This document shows, one piece after another, positions 1 through 6,546 of a stretch of 12,552 nt of DNA. The translations under genes and the position numbers were made by a program. The first letter of the stretch is position 1; each line of letters begins with the position of its first letter. The notes under the pieces were generated by a model, which saw only the letters and a program-made list of their open reading frames with translations, was not told the DNA's origin and did no database searches. The DNA is from an uncultured Erythrobacter sp. Its GTDB lineage: Bacteria > Pseudomonadota > Alphaproteobacteria > Sphingomonadales > Sphingomonadaceae. The stretch covers positions 1 to 12,552 of the forward strand of contig CAMYIQ010000317.1 of NCBI GenBank assembly GCA_947258465.1, read 5' to 3'.

Positions 1-860
1 CGGACATTCTTGGGCAGGACGGTTTCGATGGCTGACCATGCGATCCGGGAGTTCATCGCGGTGAGCGCAAGCACGATGGTACTATCGGGGCGGTGGTGCA
101 GCCACGCGTGCCGTCCGTGGGCGAAGTTGCGGAAGTCGGTGGTTTGGACCTGACAAAGTGAAGCTTCCCAGAGGGAAGTATCGAGGAGGCTGGCGACCGG
201 ACGAAGCGACGAGTCTGCGGTAATGATTATTGTGTCGGTCGCACGGATCGGTGTCCAGCGCTTTACAAGCAGGTCCCGGTTGCCAGCGTCCCGCGAAGCA
301 AGGAGCAGACTGGCGACTCTTCCCAAGGCCTCGTTTACTGTGTCAGGTTCGCGCGACACAAAATGACTTGCGAGCAGCAGTGCTGTAGTCATGGCGAAGA
401 CCGAATGTGTCGCGAGGTAGCCATCCTTCGCGTCGGCAACGGGTAAGGCGTGGACCGTCCCACCACTCCGCGTGACTATGGCCGCGGCGGCACCATGGGG
501 GTTACGTGTAATAAGGTTGATGGTCGCGGCCTCCCGGTCGGTTAGCGCCTGAGCGATGGCACATGCGTCGGGATTGTCGCCTCCAGCGCTGAAAATCCAA
601 GCGTCCGTTGCGTCAAGTCGATGATGGTCGAGGACACCTTGCATCGGAGTTGCGACGGTAGTCGGTCCGAGGCCGAGCGTGTCACGGCAACGCAGCAAGT
701 ACTCCGCCGCGATGGCCGACCCACCCGAGCCTATCGCCAGCGCGTGGCGGTCGCATCCCCGCGCAAGCGCCGTAGCGATGCCGCCGACGTCGTACGAGGC
801 CATGAGGTCGAGCGTGGCCGTTAGAGCGTCGAGTTTCTCGGTGAAGATGGGCGTGTTCAC
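1..860 (-). CDS. Double-SIS (phosphosugar isomerase/binding) protein, partial, fourth gene of putative conflict operon
   Basis: The reading frame is open to the left edge and gives 286 residues without a stop. I chose the GTG start at 860-858: its GTGA overlaps the TGA of the preceding gene, and a GAGAGG ribosome-binding site lies 7 bases upstream. SIS domains bind phosphorylated sugars. The first SIS-like half shows the glycine/serine phosphosugar loop GSGGSAIAAEY (44-54), a second turn FSAGGDNPDA (90-99), and a strand INLITRN (114-120). A second half begins near residue 200 with TIIITADSS (210-218), followed by DFRNFAHGRH (242-251). That stretch occupies the place of the EFKHG-type motif in the isomerase domain of GlmS-like proteins. 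No aminotransferase or kinase domain is visible. The substrate is unknown. Its position in the operon suggests it handles a phosphosugar or nucleotide-sugar product of the PRTase-like protein, which is inference. Confidence 0.8.
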   Translation of the reverse strand, partial: MNTPIFTEKLDALTATLDLMASYDVGGIATALARGCDRHALAIGSGGSAIAAEYLLRCRDTLGLGPTTVATPMQGVLDHHRLDATDAWIFSAGGDNPDACAIAQALTDREAATINLITRNPHGAAAAIVTRSGGTVHALPVADAKDGYLATHSVFAMTTALLLASHFVSREPDTVNEALGRVASLLLASRDAGNRDLLVKRWTPIRATDTIIITADSSLRPVASLLDTSLWEASLCQVQTTDFRNFAHGRHAWLHHRPDSTIVLALTAMNSRIAWSAIETVLPKNV

Positions 861-1957
861 TCGCCGGCCTCTCTGGCCAAATAGCCTTCGTAGAGCGGAC
901 CTGACAGAACAAGGTGGACCATCATATCTGCCGGGTCGTCAGGAGACGGTTCCGCGTTTGCGAAGTTATAGCTCTCGGTCTCGACATACTGGACCGCCAT
1001 CTCGTGCTCGATCGCGGCCATCATCGCGCCGGCTGCGAGCACTTTGCTGCCAATCGGAGAGAGTACCATGCGCGGTTCGTAAGTTCCCTCCATCGTCCGG
1101 TCGAACCGCTCCTTGAGCATTGACAGCGTGCGGTAACAGTCGAGCGGGTTGCGCTCCGACGCGTACACGATGTCGCGGGGATCAATTTCCCATTCGTTGG
1201 CGAGCTCGTTCTGATACTCGGTGAGCAGATCGTCTGCGCGGCGGGGATTGCGTGACGGGAATGGCAGGACCGGACAGATCTTATACCACCGCTCGCTGGC
1301 TGCATCGATTTGGGTTAGGGTGGAGGCGCGGCCGCGTGCGAGTTGCGGGATCCATACTTGCGCCACGTCGAGGGTGCTGAGGCCGACTTCGGGCGCGTAG
1401 CCCTTTACCGGGCTGATCCGGTCCGAGGGAACGCTTGTGATCCGGTCGTCTAACTCGGGGTTCGAGACGATCATTAGGTGGAAGGTCCTGGTCTTCCCCT
1501 CCTCGCAGTCGAGTAGGAGCAGCTTGGCCGCCGGGAAGCCTACACCGATCGATAGTGCGCTGAGGTCGAGGATAACATCAGTGACACCTTCGGCGACCGG
1601 GTTCTCCGCCATCATGGTCACCAAGCGCGCGCCTCCGACCGGCGCGCCATCGTCGGCGAACACAGGTATCGTAAAGACCATCGAGTCCGGCACGATCTCC
1701 CTTAAAGCGGCCTCGTTCGCCTCGGCGCGAGTGATGAGTTCTTCAGAGGCGCCTGGCCTCTCTTCGCGGATGTAATAGGCGCTAAGGCGATCGCCCAGAG
1801 TGTCGGCGAGCAACTTGGATACACGCCGCGAGCGCGGGTCGAATCCTGCTGCCGCGACCAGTAGCACCTTTCGGCTCTCGTCGGCGAAATAGTCGGCGAC
1901 AAAGACGCCAACATCATCGTCGAAGTTAGTTATGCAGTTGGTCCAGTGGTCACGCAT
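857..1957 (-). CDS. Uncharacterised protein of putative conflict operon (third gene), Rossmann-like N-terminus
   Basis: I do not recognise the family of this 366-residue protein. The N-terminus shows a strand followed by a loop, VLLVAAAGFDPRSRR (31-45), then alternating hydrophobic strands MVFTIPVF (93-100), TDVILDLSAL (126-135) and TFHLMIVSN (158-166), which looks like an alpha/beta Rossmann-type fold. The C-terminal half carries CPVLPFPSRNPRRADDLL (228-245), ERNPLDCYRTL (268-278) and LSPIGSKVLAAGAMMAA (299-315), the kind of polar and glycine-rich blocks expected around an active site. No membrane span or signal peptide is seen. I chose the ATG at 1957 because it gives an 8-bp overlap with the ATPase stop. 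A TTG at 1990 would add 11 residues and a 41-bp overlap. The ribosome-binding site is weak, suggesting translational coupling. It could be an effector or a metabolic enzyme; the function is unknown. Confidence 0.8.
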   Translation of the reverse strand: MRDHWTNCITNFDDDVGVFVADYFADESRKVLLVAAAGFDPRSRRVSKLLADTLGDRLSAYYIREERPGASEELITRAEANEAALREIVPDSMVFTIPVFADDGAPVGGARLVTMMAENPVAEGVTDVILDLSALSIGVGFPAAKLLLLDCEEGKTRTFHLMIVSNPELDDRITSVPSDRISPVKGYAPEVGLSTLDVAQVWIPQLARGRASTLTQIDAASERWYKICPVLPFPSRNPRRADDLLTEYQNELANEWEIDPRDIVYASERNPLDCYRTLSMLKERFDRTMEGTYEPRMVLSPIGSKVLAAGAMMAAIEHEMAVQYVETESYNFANAEPSPDDPADMMVHLVLSGPLYEGYLAREAGE

Positions 1958-3869
1958 CGGTAAGGCCTGCGGCCTCGCGAAGGTAGCCAACTCGCTTCGG
2001 CAAGAACCCCCCTCGATTATAGGTCAGCCCGTGTACGAGACTGACAGTCCCGGTCAATTCGATTAGCGCCCAAAGCTTTCCGCCTTGGCCGTATTCCCGC
2101 TCGATTGTTATGGCGCCGTTGGCGATGGCGTGCTTGAGTACTGCGCCCAGTTCGTCGTCTAGAGGAAGGGTCTGCATCTCCTCTTCAAGAATTGCCACTG
2201 CGTTGGCTCCGGCACCAAGCGGTGCGTTTGGTAGTTGAGACTCCGCCAAGCAATCCTTGGCGATCGTATCGACGAGAGAGCGCACGCGGGTGGCCTGTGG
2301 GAACGCCCAGCCTTCCATGATCTTGCGTGCCTTGCCGGAAAGGACCTTTTGTTGAACCCTTGAGGGGAGGGGCAACTCCTCGTTTCGGATTGCGCGGGTC
2401 TCGATGTTGGCCACGAGTTCGCCGGCGTATTGCAGGAAAACCTCGGCGTTCTCGTTGCTAGCGTCGCAGATATCGTCGATTCCGAAGTGGAATGGGCGGC
2501 CGAGCTCGTGGTGCAGGTGTAGCCTTGCGCCGTGCGCGACATCGGCATCGGCCTTTAGAGGGGTCTTTGGGTCGGGGTCGAATTCTTCGAATAGCGAAGG
2601 CGCCGCCCGGGCGATGCGGACAGCGTATCGATGCATCAGGATGCGGACCATCGCGAGCGCAACTTCGGGTCCGTTGTCGTAGGAGGCCGAGCGACCGAGG
2701 AAGTCTGCGACGAGCTGGTCGATCTCTGCCCGTCTCACCGAACTGACGCCTAGCTTACTCTGCTCCCGGTCGACTTTTTCGGCGAACGTGCGAAGTTGGC
2801 CTGCGGACACAGTGGGAGGTTCGGAGGGGAGCAGCCGCTCGATGTCGGTCGCGCCTCTGTTGCGTAGTGTCTCGACCAACGGAAGGTAGCGCTTGGCCAT
2901 GTCTTTCGCCATAGTGCGGAATTGCGAGCGAGCGGCACCCTTCTTTCCTTCTTCGTTGACCTGCATGCGGATATCAACAAAGTCGCGTCCGGTCGTGCGG
3001 CCGTGCGACGGTTGGGCGCCGGGAGAGCGAAGGACGGCACCGGGGCTAAGCGCGTCGAGGCGCATCATCATCCAACGGCCGAAACGCATCTCGCGGTGCG
3101 ACAGCGTTTCGAACATTGCCTCGAGCTGATCGTGATGCAGCGCGTGAACGTCGTCGAGCATTACGAGGGGGCTGACGTCGATTTCTTTGCCCCGCCAGTC
3201 GATGCTAACGCGCTGGATCGCGTCGAACGGCGCGTAGGGGGCAGTCGCGTCCTCCGGTAGGTCAGCGAGTTTCGGCGGACGCAGGCCGGCTCCGATGGAG
3301 TAGATAGCGCGCTGGACGGCGAGCGCCCTGTCGCGCACTCCTTCGGCGGTAAGGCCGCCGATCTGCTCAAGATGTGCCTCGTAGTCGGCGCGAGGCACGA
3401 ACCGGATGCCGTCCAGGCCGCGCGTCCTGTTTGCCGTGAGGTTCCTGATAAGACCGAGCATCGCCCGCGCCTGGACGAGCCAGAAGGCGAGCTTGGTCCT
3501 AACCGCCGGCTCGTAGGGCAACTCCCAAAATTCGCGATATTCGGACTCCATAGGCACCCGGACGGCGGCGACCCGAGGAACCTCGGACTCGAGAAAGCCC
3601 GCCTTCGCTAGCGCAGCGGCAAGTGTGCGGTTGGTGGGGTTGGACAGGTCCTTGAGAATTGCCTCGACCATCTTAAATTCAGCGAGAGTCGCCAGCATGG
3701 TCTTGCCGCTACCAGGCGACCCGATGATACGCACCGGCACTTCGAACACGTCGTCCTTGTGCTGGCTCTTCGCGAGAAAAGTTGTGAGCGGTGTGGGGCT
3801 CACGATTGACAGGAATGAGGCGTCATCACGGACGTATTCGGTCGCGCGGCGCAGAAAGGGGTTCGCCAT
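1950..3869 (-). CDS. AAA+/P-loop ATPase, ORC/CDC6-like, second gene of putative conflict operon
   Basis: This 639-residue protein has a clear Walker A, GSPGSGKT (50-57), directly after strand VPVRIIG. Walker B is SPLVMLDDVHAL (233-244), with acidic residues at 239-240. A segment at 263-273 with FGRW and MMMRLDAL lies where sensor-1 or arginine-finger residues sit in AAA+ proteins, and GRDFVDIRM follows at 294-302. The insertion of about 180 residues between Walker A and B is long, as in large STAND/ORC-type ATPases. The remaining 330 residues are mostly helical and end in a beta-rich patch (about 585-632) containing WALIELTG and NRGGFLPKR, possibly a winged-helix-like or lid region. It starts 5 bp after the PRTase-like stop, so the two are probably made together. 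By analogy with ORC/CDC6-type conflict ATPases it may sense nucleic acid or another trigger and drive its partners; that role is inferred. Confidence 0.88.
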   Translation of the reverse strand: MANPFLRRATEYVRDDASFLSIVSPTPLTTFLAKSQHKDDVFEVPVRIIGSPGSGKTMLATLAEFKMVEAILKDLSNPTNRTLAAALAKAGFLESEVPRVAAVRVPMESEYREFWELPYEPAVRTKLAFWLVQARAMLGLIRNLTANRTRGLDGIRFVPRADYEAHLEQIGGLTAEGVRDRALAVQRAIYSIGAGLRPPKLADLPEDATAPYAPFDAIQRVSIDWRGKEIDVSPLVMLDDVHALHHDQLEAMFETLSHREMRFGRWMMMRLDALSPGAVLRSPGAQPSHGRTTGRDFVDIRMQVNEEGKKGAARSQFRTMAKDMAKRYLPLVETLRNRGATDIERLLPSEPPTVSAGQLRTFAEKVDREQSKLGVSSVRRAEIDQLVADFLGRSASYDNGPEVALAMVRILMHRYAVRIARAAPSLFEEFDPDPKTPLKADADVAHGARLHLHHELGRPFHFGIDDICDASNENAEVFLQYAGELVANIETRAIRNEELPLPSRVQQKVLSGKARKIMEGWAFPQATRVRSLVDTIAKDCLAESQLPNAPLGAGANAVAILEEEMQTLPLDDELGAVLKHAIANGAITIEREYGQGGKLWALIELTGTVSLVHGLTYNRGGFLPKRVGYLREAAGLTDA

Positions 3870-3874
3870 CGTCG

Positions 3875-5056
3875 TTATCCGTGTCTATCGCGCCGTCGAA
3901 ACAGGGGGCGCATCGGGTGGCCGAGCTTGCCCTGAGTCTCCGCCCAGAGGATCGGAATTGAATTGTTGGGCGTGTTGTGCTCGAGAACCAGCGGTAAAGC
4001 GCAATTTGCGTAGCCATACCTCATGTCAACTTGTCCTGCCTCCTTGCAGTGCTTCTCGAGCCGCTCAAAGAGGTTGTGGTCGTAGTAGGTTCCGCAGAGG
4101 CCGAAATAGGGTTCGTCCGACGGGGCGACGGCGACCATGGCGTCTTCTGTGCCACTCGTCCCGATCGGAAGAACGGCAGGTAACCGCATTCCTTCCGTAA
4201 TGTGGGCTTCGCCGAAGCTGGGGTCTGTCAGCTTCTCACCTGCCTCGGCGACGCGCCCTTCCAGCGCTTGGCAGGCCTGAGCGGTCGAGACGTAGTGGTG
4301 GATATGCAACGTATAGCCGTCAGCGAGCGGGAAATCGTCCTTCAGCGCCTTGCGCGCCTCTTGGGCGTTTTGCTCGAACTTCGCGAGCTTGCCCTTCGGC
4401 TCGCCATCCGGGAAGCGGATGAAGGTCGTTCCTGAAGCAGTGAAATCGTCGATGAGGTAGACATCCTGGAAGCGGGCGTCGTCGCCAAGTTCACCGCGAA
4501 GATCCTTGCCAAGGCCCTTCCATTTCTCGTTGTCGACGTTCAGCATCGGTACGACCTGCTCCTGCGACAGTCGGCCTGAGTTCGCGCGCCGAAGTACGTC
4601 GATGCGGCTCCCGTCGCTCAGCCCCACAAAGAGGCAACGGCGCTGATGCTCAAGAAAGGCCTTGGCGCCGGCCTGCGTCCGCCACACCTCGTATGGTTTG
4701 ATTCCAAGCTCGGCGGCCACAGCCTTGCGCAAGTATGGCGTCACGGTCTCAGGGATGAAGTTCTCGATTATGCGCTGCATCTCGGCGGTCGAGATATATA
4801 CCATCCGCTCCTGTACGAAAGCGTACGCTGCCTCTCGGTCTTGCTGCTCGAACTGTCGCAGCCAGGATACAAGGCTCTCGAGAAACCTCACGCCGGCGCG
4901 GAAGTCCGAGTAGCCATCATACTTCATCGACGACATAAGCCGTAGCCACGCATATTCGGCGGTAGCGCGCTCATTGTCCCAGTTCATGACGGTAGCGATG
5001 AGATTGAGGGCGAGAGCGTTAATCATGTCGAGGCTGCAGTAGACTGCCGTTCGCAT
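3875..5056 (-). CDS. Phosphoribosyltransferase-like protein (PRTase-CE type), first gene of putative conflict operon
   Basis: The protein has 393 residues. The diagnostic feature is VYLIDDFTASGTTF (199-212), the hydrophobic strand plus acidic pair and TASGTT loop that bind PRPP in type I phosphoribosyltransferases. Upstream are LFVGLSDGSRIDVLRRAN (142-159) and, downstream, YTLHIHHYVSTAQ (248-260). Near the C-terminus LEHNTPNNSIPILWAE (358-373) forms a conserved-looking block; I recall similar patterns in the PRTase-CE family of prokaryotic conflict systems. The N-terminal 130 residues are helical with no recognised fold, much longer than the hood of metabolic PRTases, and no purine/pyrimidine salvage signature is seen. 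The ATG at 5056 has no obvious ribosome-binding site; a second in-frame ATG lies 10 codons in. It leads the operon after a 240-bp leader. Whether it catalyses base exchange or only senses PRPP or nucleotides cannot be told from sequence. Confidence 0.87.
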   Translation of the reverse strand: MRTAVYCSLDMINALALNLIATVMNWDNERATAEYAWLRLMSSMKYDGYSDFRAGVRFLESLVSWLRQFEQQDREAAYAFVQERMVYISTAEMQRIIENFIPETVTPYLRKAVAAELGIKPYEVWRTQAGAKAFLEHQRRCLFVGLSDGSRIDVLRRANSGRLSQEQVVPMLNVDNEKWKGLGKDLRGELGDDARFQDVYLIDDFTASGTTFIRFPDGEPKGKLAKFEQNAQEARKALKDDFPLADGYTLHIHHYVSTAQACQALEGRVAEAGEKLTDPSFGEAHITEGMRLPAVLPIGTSGTEDAMVAVAPSDEPYFGLCGTYYDHNLFERLEKHCKEAGQVDMRYGYANCALPLVLEHNTPNNSIPILWAETQGKLGHPMRPLFRRRDRHG

Positions 5057-5295
5057 AGCTTGACCAGCACGGAAAAACGCGTCGCGATTGAGTCAGTACT
5101 TATGACTATTGCCAACTGCATCGCTTATTTGGGTCCGGCCTTCGAATTCTTTGGGGGAATCAATAGCCTTGATATCTCCAGAAAAGAGATGACCAAACAG
5201 CGGTGGCGGAAAACTTGTGGATGCCCCCAAACGAACTGCTTCCATGATGTCCGCTTGCTATGCTCCAAAAGCCCGCAAGAGGCCCCGTCTTGCCG
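5057..5295. other. Leader region between S24 repressor and the conflict operon
   Basis: This 239-bp gap holds no convincing gene. It is visibly more AT-rich than the flanks (28 G/C of 60 in 5101-5160). At its right end is the hairpin after the repressor stop. On the minus strand, TTGGCA (5107-5112) could act as a -35 element for the operon, but the hexamer 17 bases on (CTCAAT) is a poor -10, so I do not call a promoter. The lower GC and lack of coding are what a promoter or regulatory leader would show. Confidence 0.4.
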
Positions 5296-5297
5296 CT
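5266..5297 (-). terminator. Putative intrinsic terminator after the S24 repressor
   Basis: Read on the minus strand, GCAAGA (5293-5288) pairs with TCTTGC (5280-5275) across a 7-base loop. The flanking AGC and GCT can extend the stem after a one-to-two-base mismatch, and TTTT follows at 5270-5267. It begins immediately at the repressor stop codon (5296-5298). The 6-bp core and the four-base U-run make it a modest terminator, so some read-through into the downstream operon is possible. Confidence 0.5.
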
Positions 5298-5931
5298 ACA
5301 ATGCTCGGCCAAACCAGATGACGCGGCCCACTACGTGCACCTCAGATCGATCCATGTCGTGCCAGGTCGGGTAGGCCGGATTGTCACTGGCAATGGTGAT
5401 CTGCCGGCCACCTGGCTTGATCGCAATCCGCTTCACGACGAGAGCATCATCAGAGCGAAGGACGTAGATCCCATCGCGCAGCCGCGAGCCATGATCTGAT
5501 GCATCGACCAGAACCTCGTCACCATCGCTCAGAGTGGGTTCCATAGAGTCACCTTTGACCCCAACGATAGACAGGCTCGCGCTCTTCGCGGACGTCAGAT
5601 GCCGCAGCCAGCGCTCGTCGAACCCAAACCGGGTGTGTGCAGTCTCACTGGCAGCCACCGCGCCGAAGCCAGCTGATGCCTCGACATCGAGAACGGGGAT
5701 CTCGACCATTCCGTCGGTGACCGGATTGGCGGGACCACCAATTAATTGCTCGTCGACGCCAAAGAAGCAGGCAAGCGTCTTTCGGTCCTCATCATCAAGC
5801 TTTCGCGGTGAGCCGCGCTTGATGAATTGCTGCACATAGGCAGGGTTGCGGCCGAGCAGCCGCGATATCGAAGCGTAGCCATATCCGCCTTTGAGGATCA
5901 GCCGGTCGAGCTCTTCCCTCACATGTTCCAT
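5296..5931 (-). CDS. S24-family (LexA/cI-like) self-cleaving transcriptional repressor
   Basis: The protein has 211 residues. The N-terminus holds a helix-turn-helix-like segment, ASISRLLGRNPAYVQQFIKR (20-39), for operator binding. The C-terminus is an S24 peptidase domain: nucleophile Ser129 in GDSMEPTLSDGDEVLVD, and general-base Lys167 in ALVVKRI. The Ser-Lys spacing of 38 is close to that of LexA. A candidate autocleavage bond is Ala87-Gly88 in VEASAGFGAV. Such repressors are inactivated when RecA filaments trigger self-cleavage after DNA damage. The ATG at 5931 is supported by AAGGACAGG about 6-14 bases upstream. The gene is divergent from a small basic protein across a 111-bp region bearing two dyads, so it probably represses itself and the divergent gene. 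It could be a prophage- or element-borne regulator rather than the cell's main LexA. Its link to the downstream operon is positional only. Confidence 0.9.
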   Translation of the reverse strand: MEHVREELDRLILKGGYGYASISRLLGRNPAYVQQFIKRGSPRKLDDEDRKTLACFFGVDEQLIGGPANPVTDGMVEIPVLDVEASAGFGAVAASETAHTRFGFDERWLRHLTSAKSASLSIVGVKGDSMEPTLSDGDEVLVDASDHGSRLRDGIYVLRSDDALVVKRIAIKPGGRQITIASDNPAYPTWHDMDRSEVHVVGRVIWFGRAL

Positions 5932-5956
5932 TTCGCCTGTCCTTCGAATCTTGATC

Positions 5957-5992
5957 GTAGGAATTTTCCTAGACTCGCGGATGCCATCCTAC
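5957..5992. promoter_or_regulatory. Two short dyads, putative operators of the S24 repressor
   Basis: TAGGAA-TT-TTCCTA (5958-5971) has 6-bp perfect arms around a 2-bp centre. GGATG-C-CATCC (5979-5989) has 5-bp perfect arms. Both share the half-site GTAGGA: it occurs on the plus strand at 5957-5962 and on the minus strand at 5992-5987. The second dyad overlaps the proposed -10 element of the repressor promoter, the usual layout for autorepression. Binding by this repressor is inferred. Confidence 0.5.
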
Positions 5993-6014
5993 TAAGAACA
6001 TAACAAGAACACAA
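5986..6014 (-). promoter_or_regulatory. Putative promoter of the S24 repressor gene
   Basis: On the minus strand, TTGTGT (6014-6009) serves as -35 and TAGGAT (5991-5986) as -10 with exactly 17 bases between them. The -10 keeps the TA..AT frame of the consensus and the -35 keeps TTG. The start of transcription would fall near 5979, about 48 bases before the repressor ATG and inside the dyad region. Confidence 0.45.
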
Positions 6015-6042
6015 GGGATTTGCGAGTCGGAGCGAATGGGAC

Positions 6043-6339
6043 ATGACCTTGCTAGAACGGATCGAAAAGCATCTGAAAGATCATCATATTTCGGCAACGC
6101 GCTTTGGACGGCGCGCGGTTGGCGATCCGCGATTCGTACTCGACCTCCGGATGGGGCGCAGGCCGCGCCGCAGAACCATCGAAAGGCTCGAAGCCTATCT
6201 CGATTCTTTCGACAGGCCGCTGGTCATGAAGGACGGCGGCGCAGTGTCAGCTGCTCCAACCGGCGGGCCACGTCCTGCCAAAGTGCAACCCCCTGGTTGT
6301 CCTTCGCGCGGCTCAATTGCCCGATCTTGTCGTCAATGA
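6043..6339 (+). CDS. Small basic protein, HTH-like, divergent from the S24 repressor
   Basis: This is a 98-residue protein starting at ATG 6043, with GGAG at 6029-6032 as a distant ribosome-binding site. Residues 1-60 look like a compact helical DNA-binding domain: LLERIEKHLKDHHI, then ATRFGRRAVGDPRFVLDLR (18-36), then a basic turn GRRPRRRTIERLEAYL. Similar small proteins are, to my recollection, common in sphingomonads. The recognisable part ends near residue 62, just where the convergent DUF6961-like gene ends (6224). The remaining roughly 36 residues are Pro/Gly/Arg/Ser-rich and antisense to that gene. The native protein may therefore once have stopped near 6225, with this tail a later read-through extension. 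It shares its promoter region with the repressor and may be co-regulated with it. The function is unknown. Confidence 0.6.
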   Translation: MTLLERIEKHLKDHHISATRFGRRAVGDPRFVLDLRMGRRPRRRTIERLEAYLDSFDRPLVMKDGGAVSAAPTGGPRPAKVQPPGCPSRGSIARSCRQ

Positions 6340-6418
6340 AGGCAGCGCCGTTCTTGCCGTGTTGCTTTTCGACCCACAGTGCCATGCCCCACAGTTCCTG
6401 GTCGCGGGTGAGGGTCAA
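6224..6418 (-). CDS. DUF6961-like small protein
   Basis: This 64-residue protein begins MTLTRDQELWGMALWVEKQ and continues with HGKNGAAFIDDKIGQL and a C-terminal helix ending ARRLEQL. The pattern matches my recollection of the DUF6961 family, small cytoplasmic proteins widespread in sphingomonads and of unknown function. The start is TTG (6418-6416), overlapping the TGA of the upstream 43-residue gene in a TTGA junction, so translation is probably coupled. Its last 116 bases overlap the convergent plus-strand gene. No membrane span is seen. Confidence 0.65.
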   Translation of the reverse strand: MTLTRDQELWGMALWVEKQHGKNGAAFIDDKIGQLSRAKDNQGVALWQDVARRLEQLTLRRRPS

Positions 6419-6546
6419 AACAGCGAGCCGAACGTGGTGGCATAGATCAGAAGCAGGCCAGCGCCGATCAGCACAGCCTCAAGTTCGAGTTTCCACGCGT
6501 TGGCATCGTCACGTGCCCGCTCTTCATCGCTTCGCCAGTCGCGCAT
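6415..6546 (-). CDS. Small single-span membrane protein (43 aa)
   Basis: This short gene sits between the nuclease-like gene and the DUF6961-like gene. Starting from ATG 6546, which overlaps the nuclease TGA in a TGATG junction, it encodes a charged N-terminus (RDWRSDEERARDDANAW, 2-18) followed by one membrane span (about 22-43, LEAVLIGAGLLLIYATTFG) and ends with SLF. AAGGAG lies 11 bases upstream, inside the end of the nuclease gene. Alternative in-frame GTG (6552) and ATG (6555) starts would add two or three residues. Translation-coupled junctions at both ends and the absence of another gene in this interval support it as real. No family is recognised. It may help anchor or regulate the nuclease-like neighbour, which is inference. 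Confidence 0.6.
   Translation of the reverse strand: MRDWRSDEERARDDANAWKLELEAVLIGAGLLLIYATTFGSLF

Noticed and set aside
857..1990. TTG start at 1990 for the third operon gene
   Set aside because: It would overlap the ATPase by 41 bases. ATG at 1957 gives a short 8-bp overlap like the other junctions. The longer form cannot be excluded without homologue alignment.
5107..5135. Possible promoter for the conflict operon (TTGGCA plus 17-base spacer)
   Set aside because: The matching -10 hexamer (CTCAAT) is poor; mentioned in the leader entry but not called.
5060..5374. Plus-strand 104-codon frame in the leader upstream of the PRTase-like gene
   Set aside because: It overlaps the repressor's coding end and the proposed terminator, lacks a convincing ribosome-binding site, and shows no domain.
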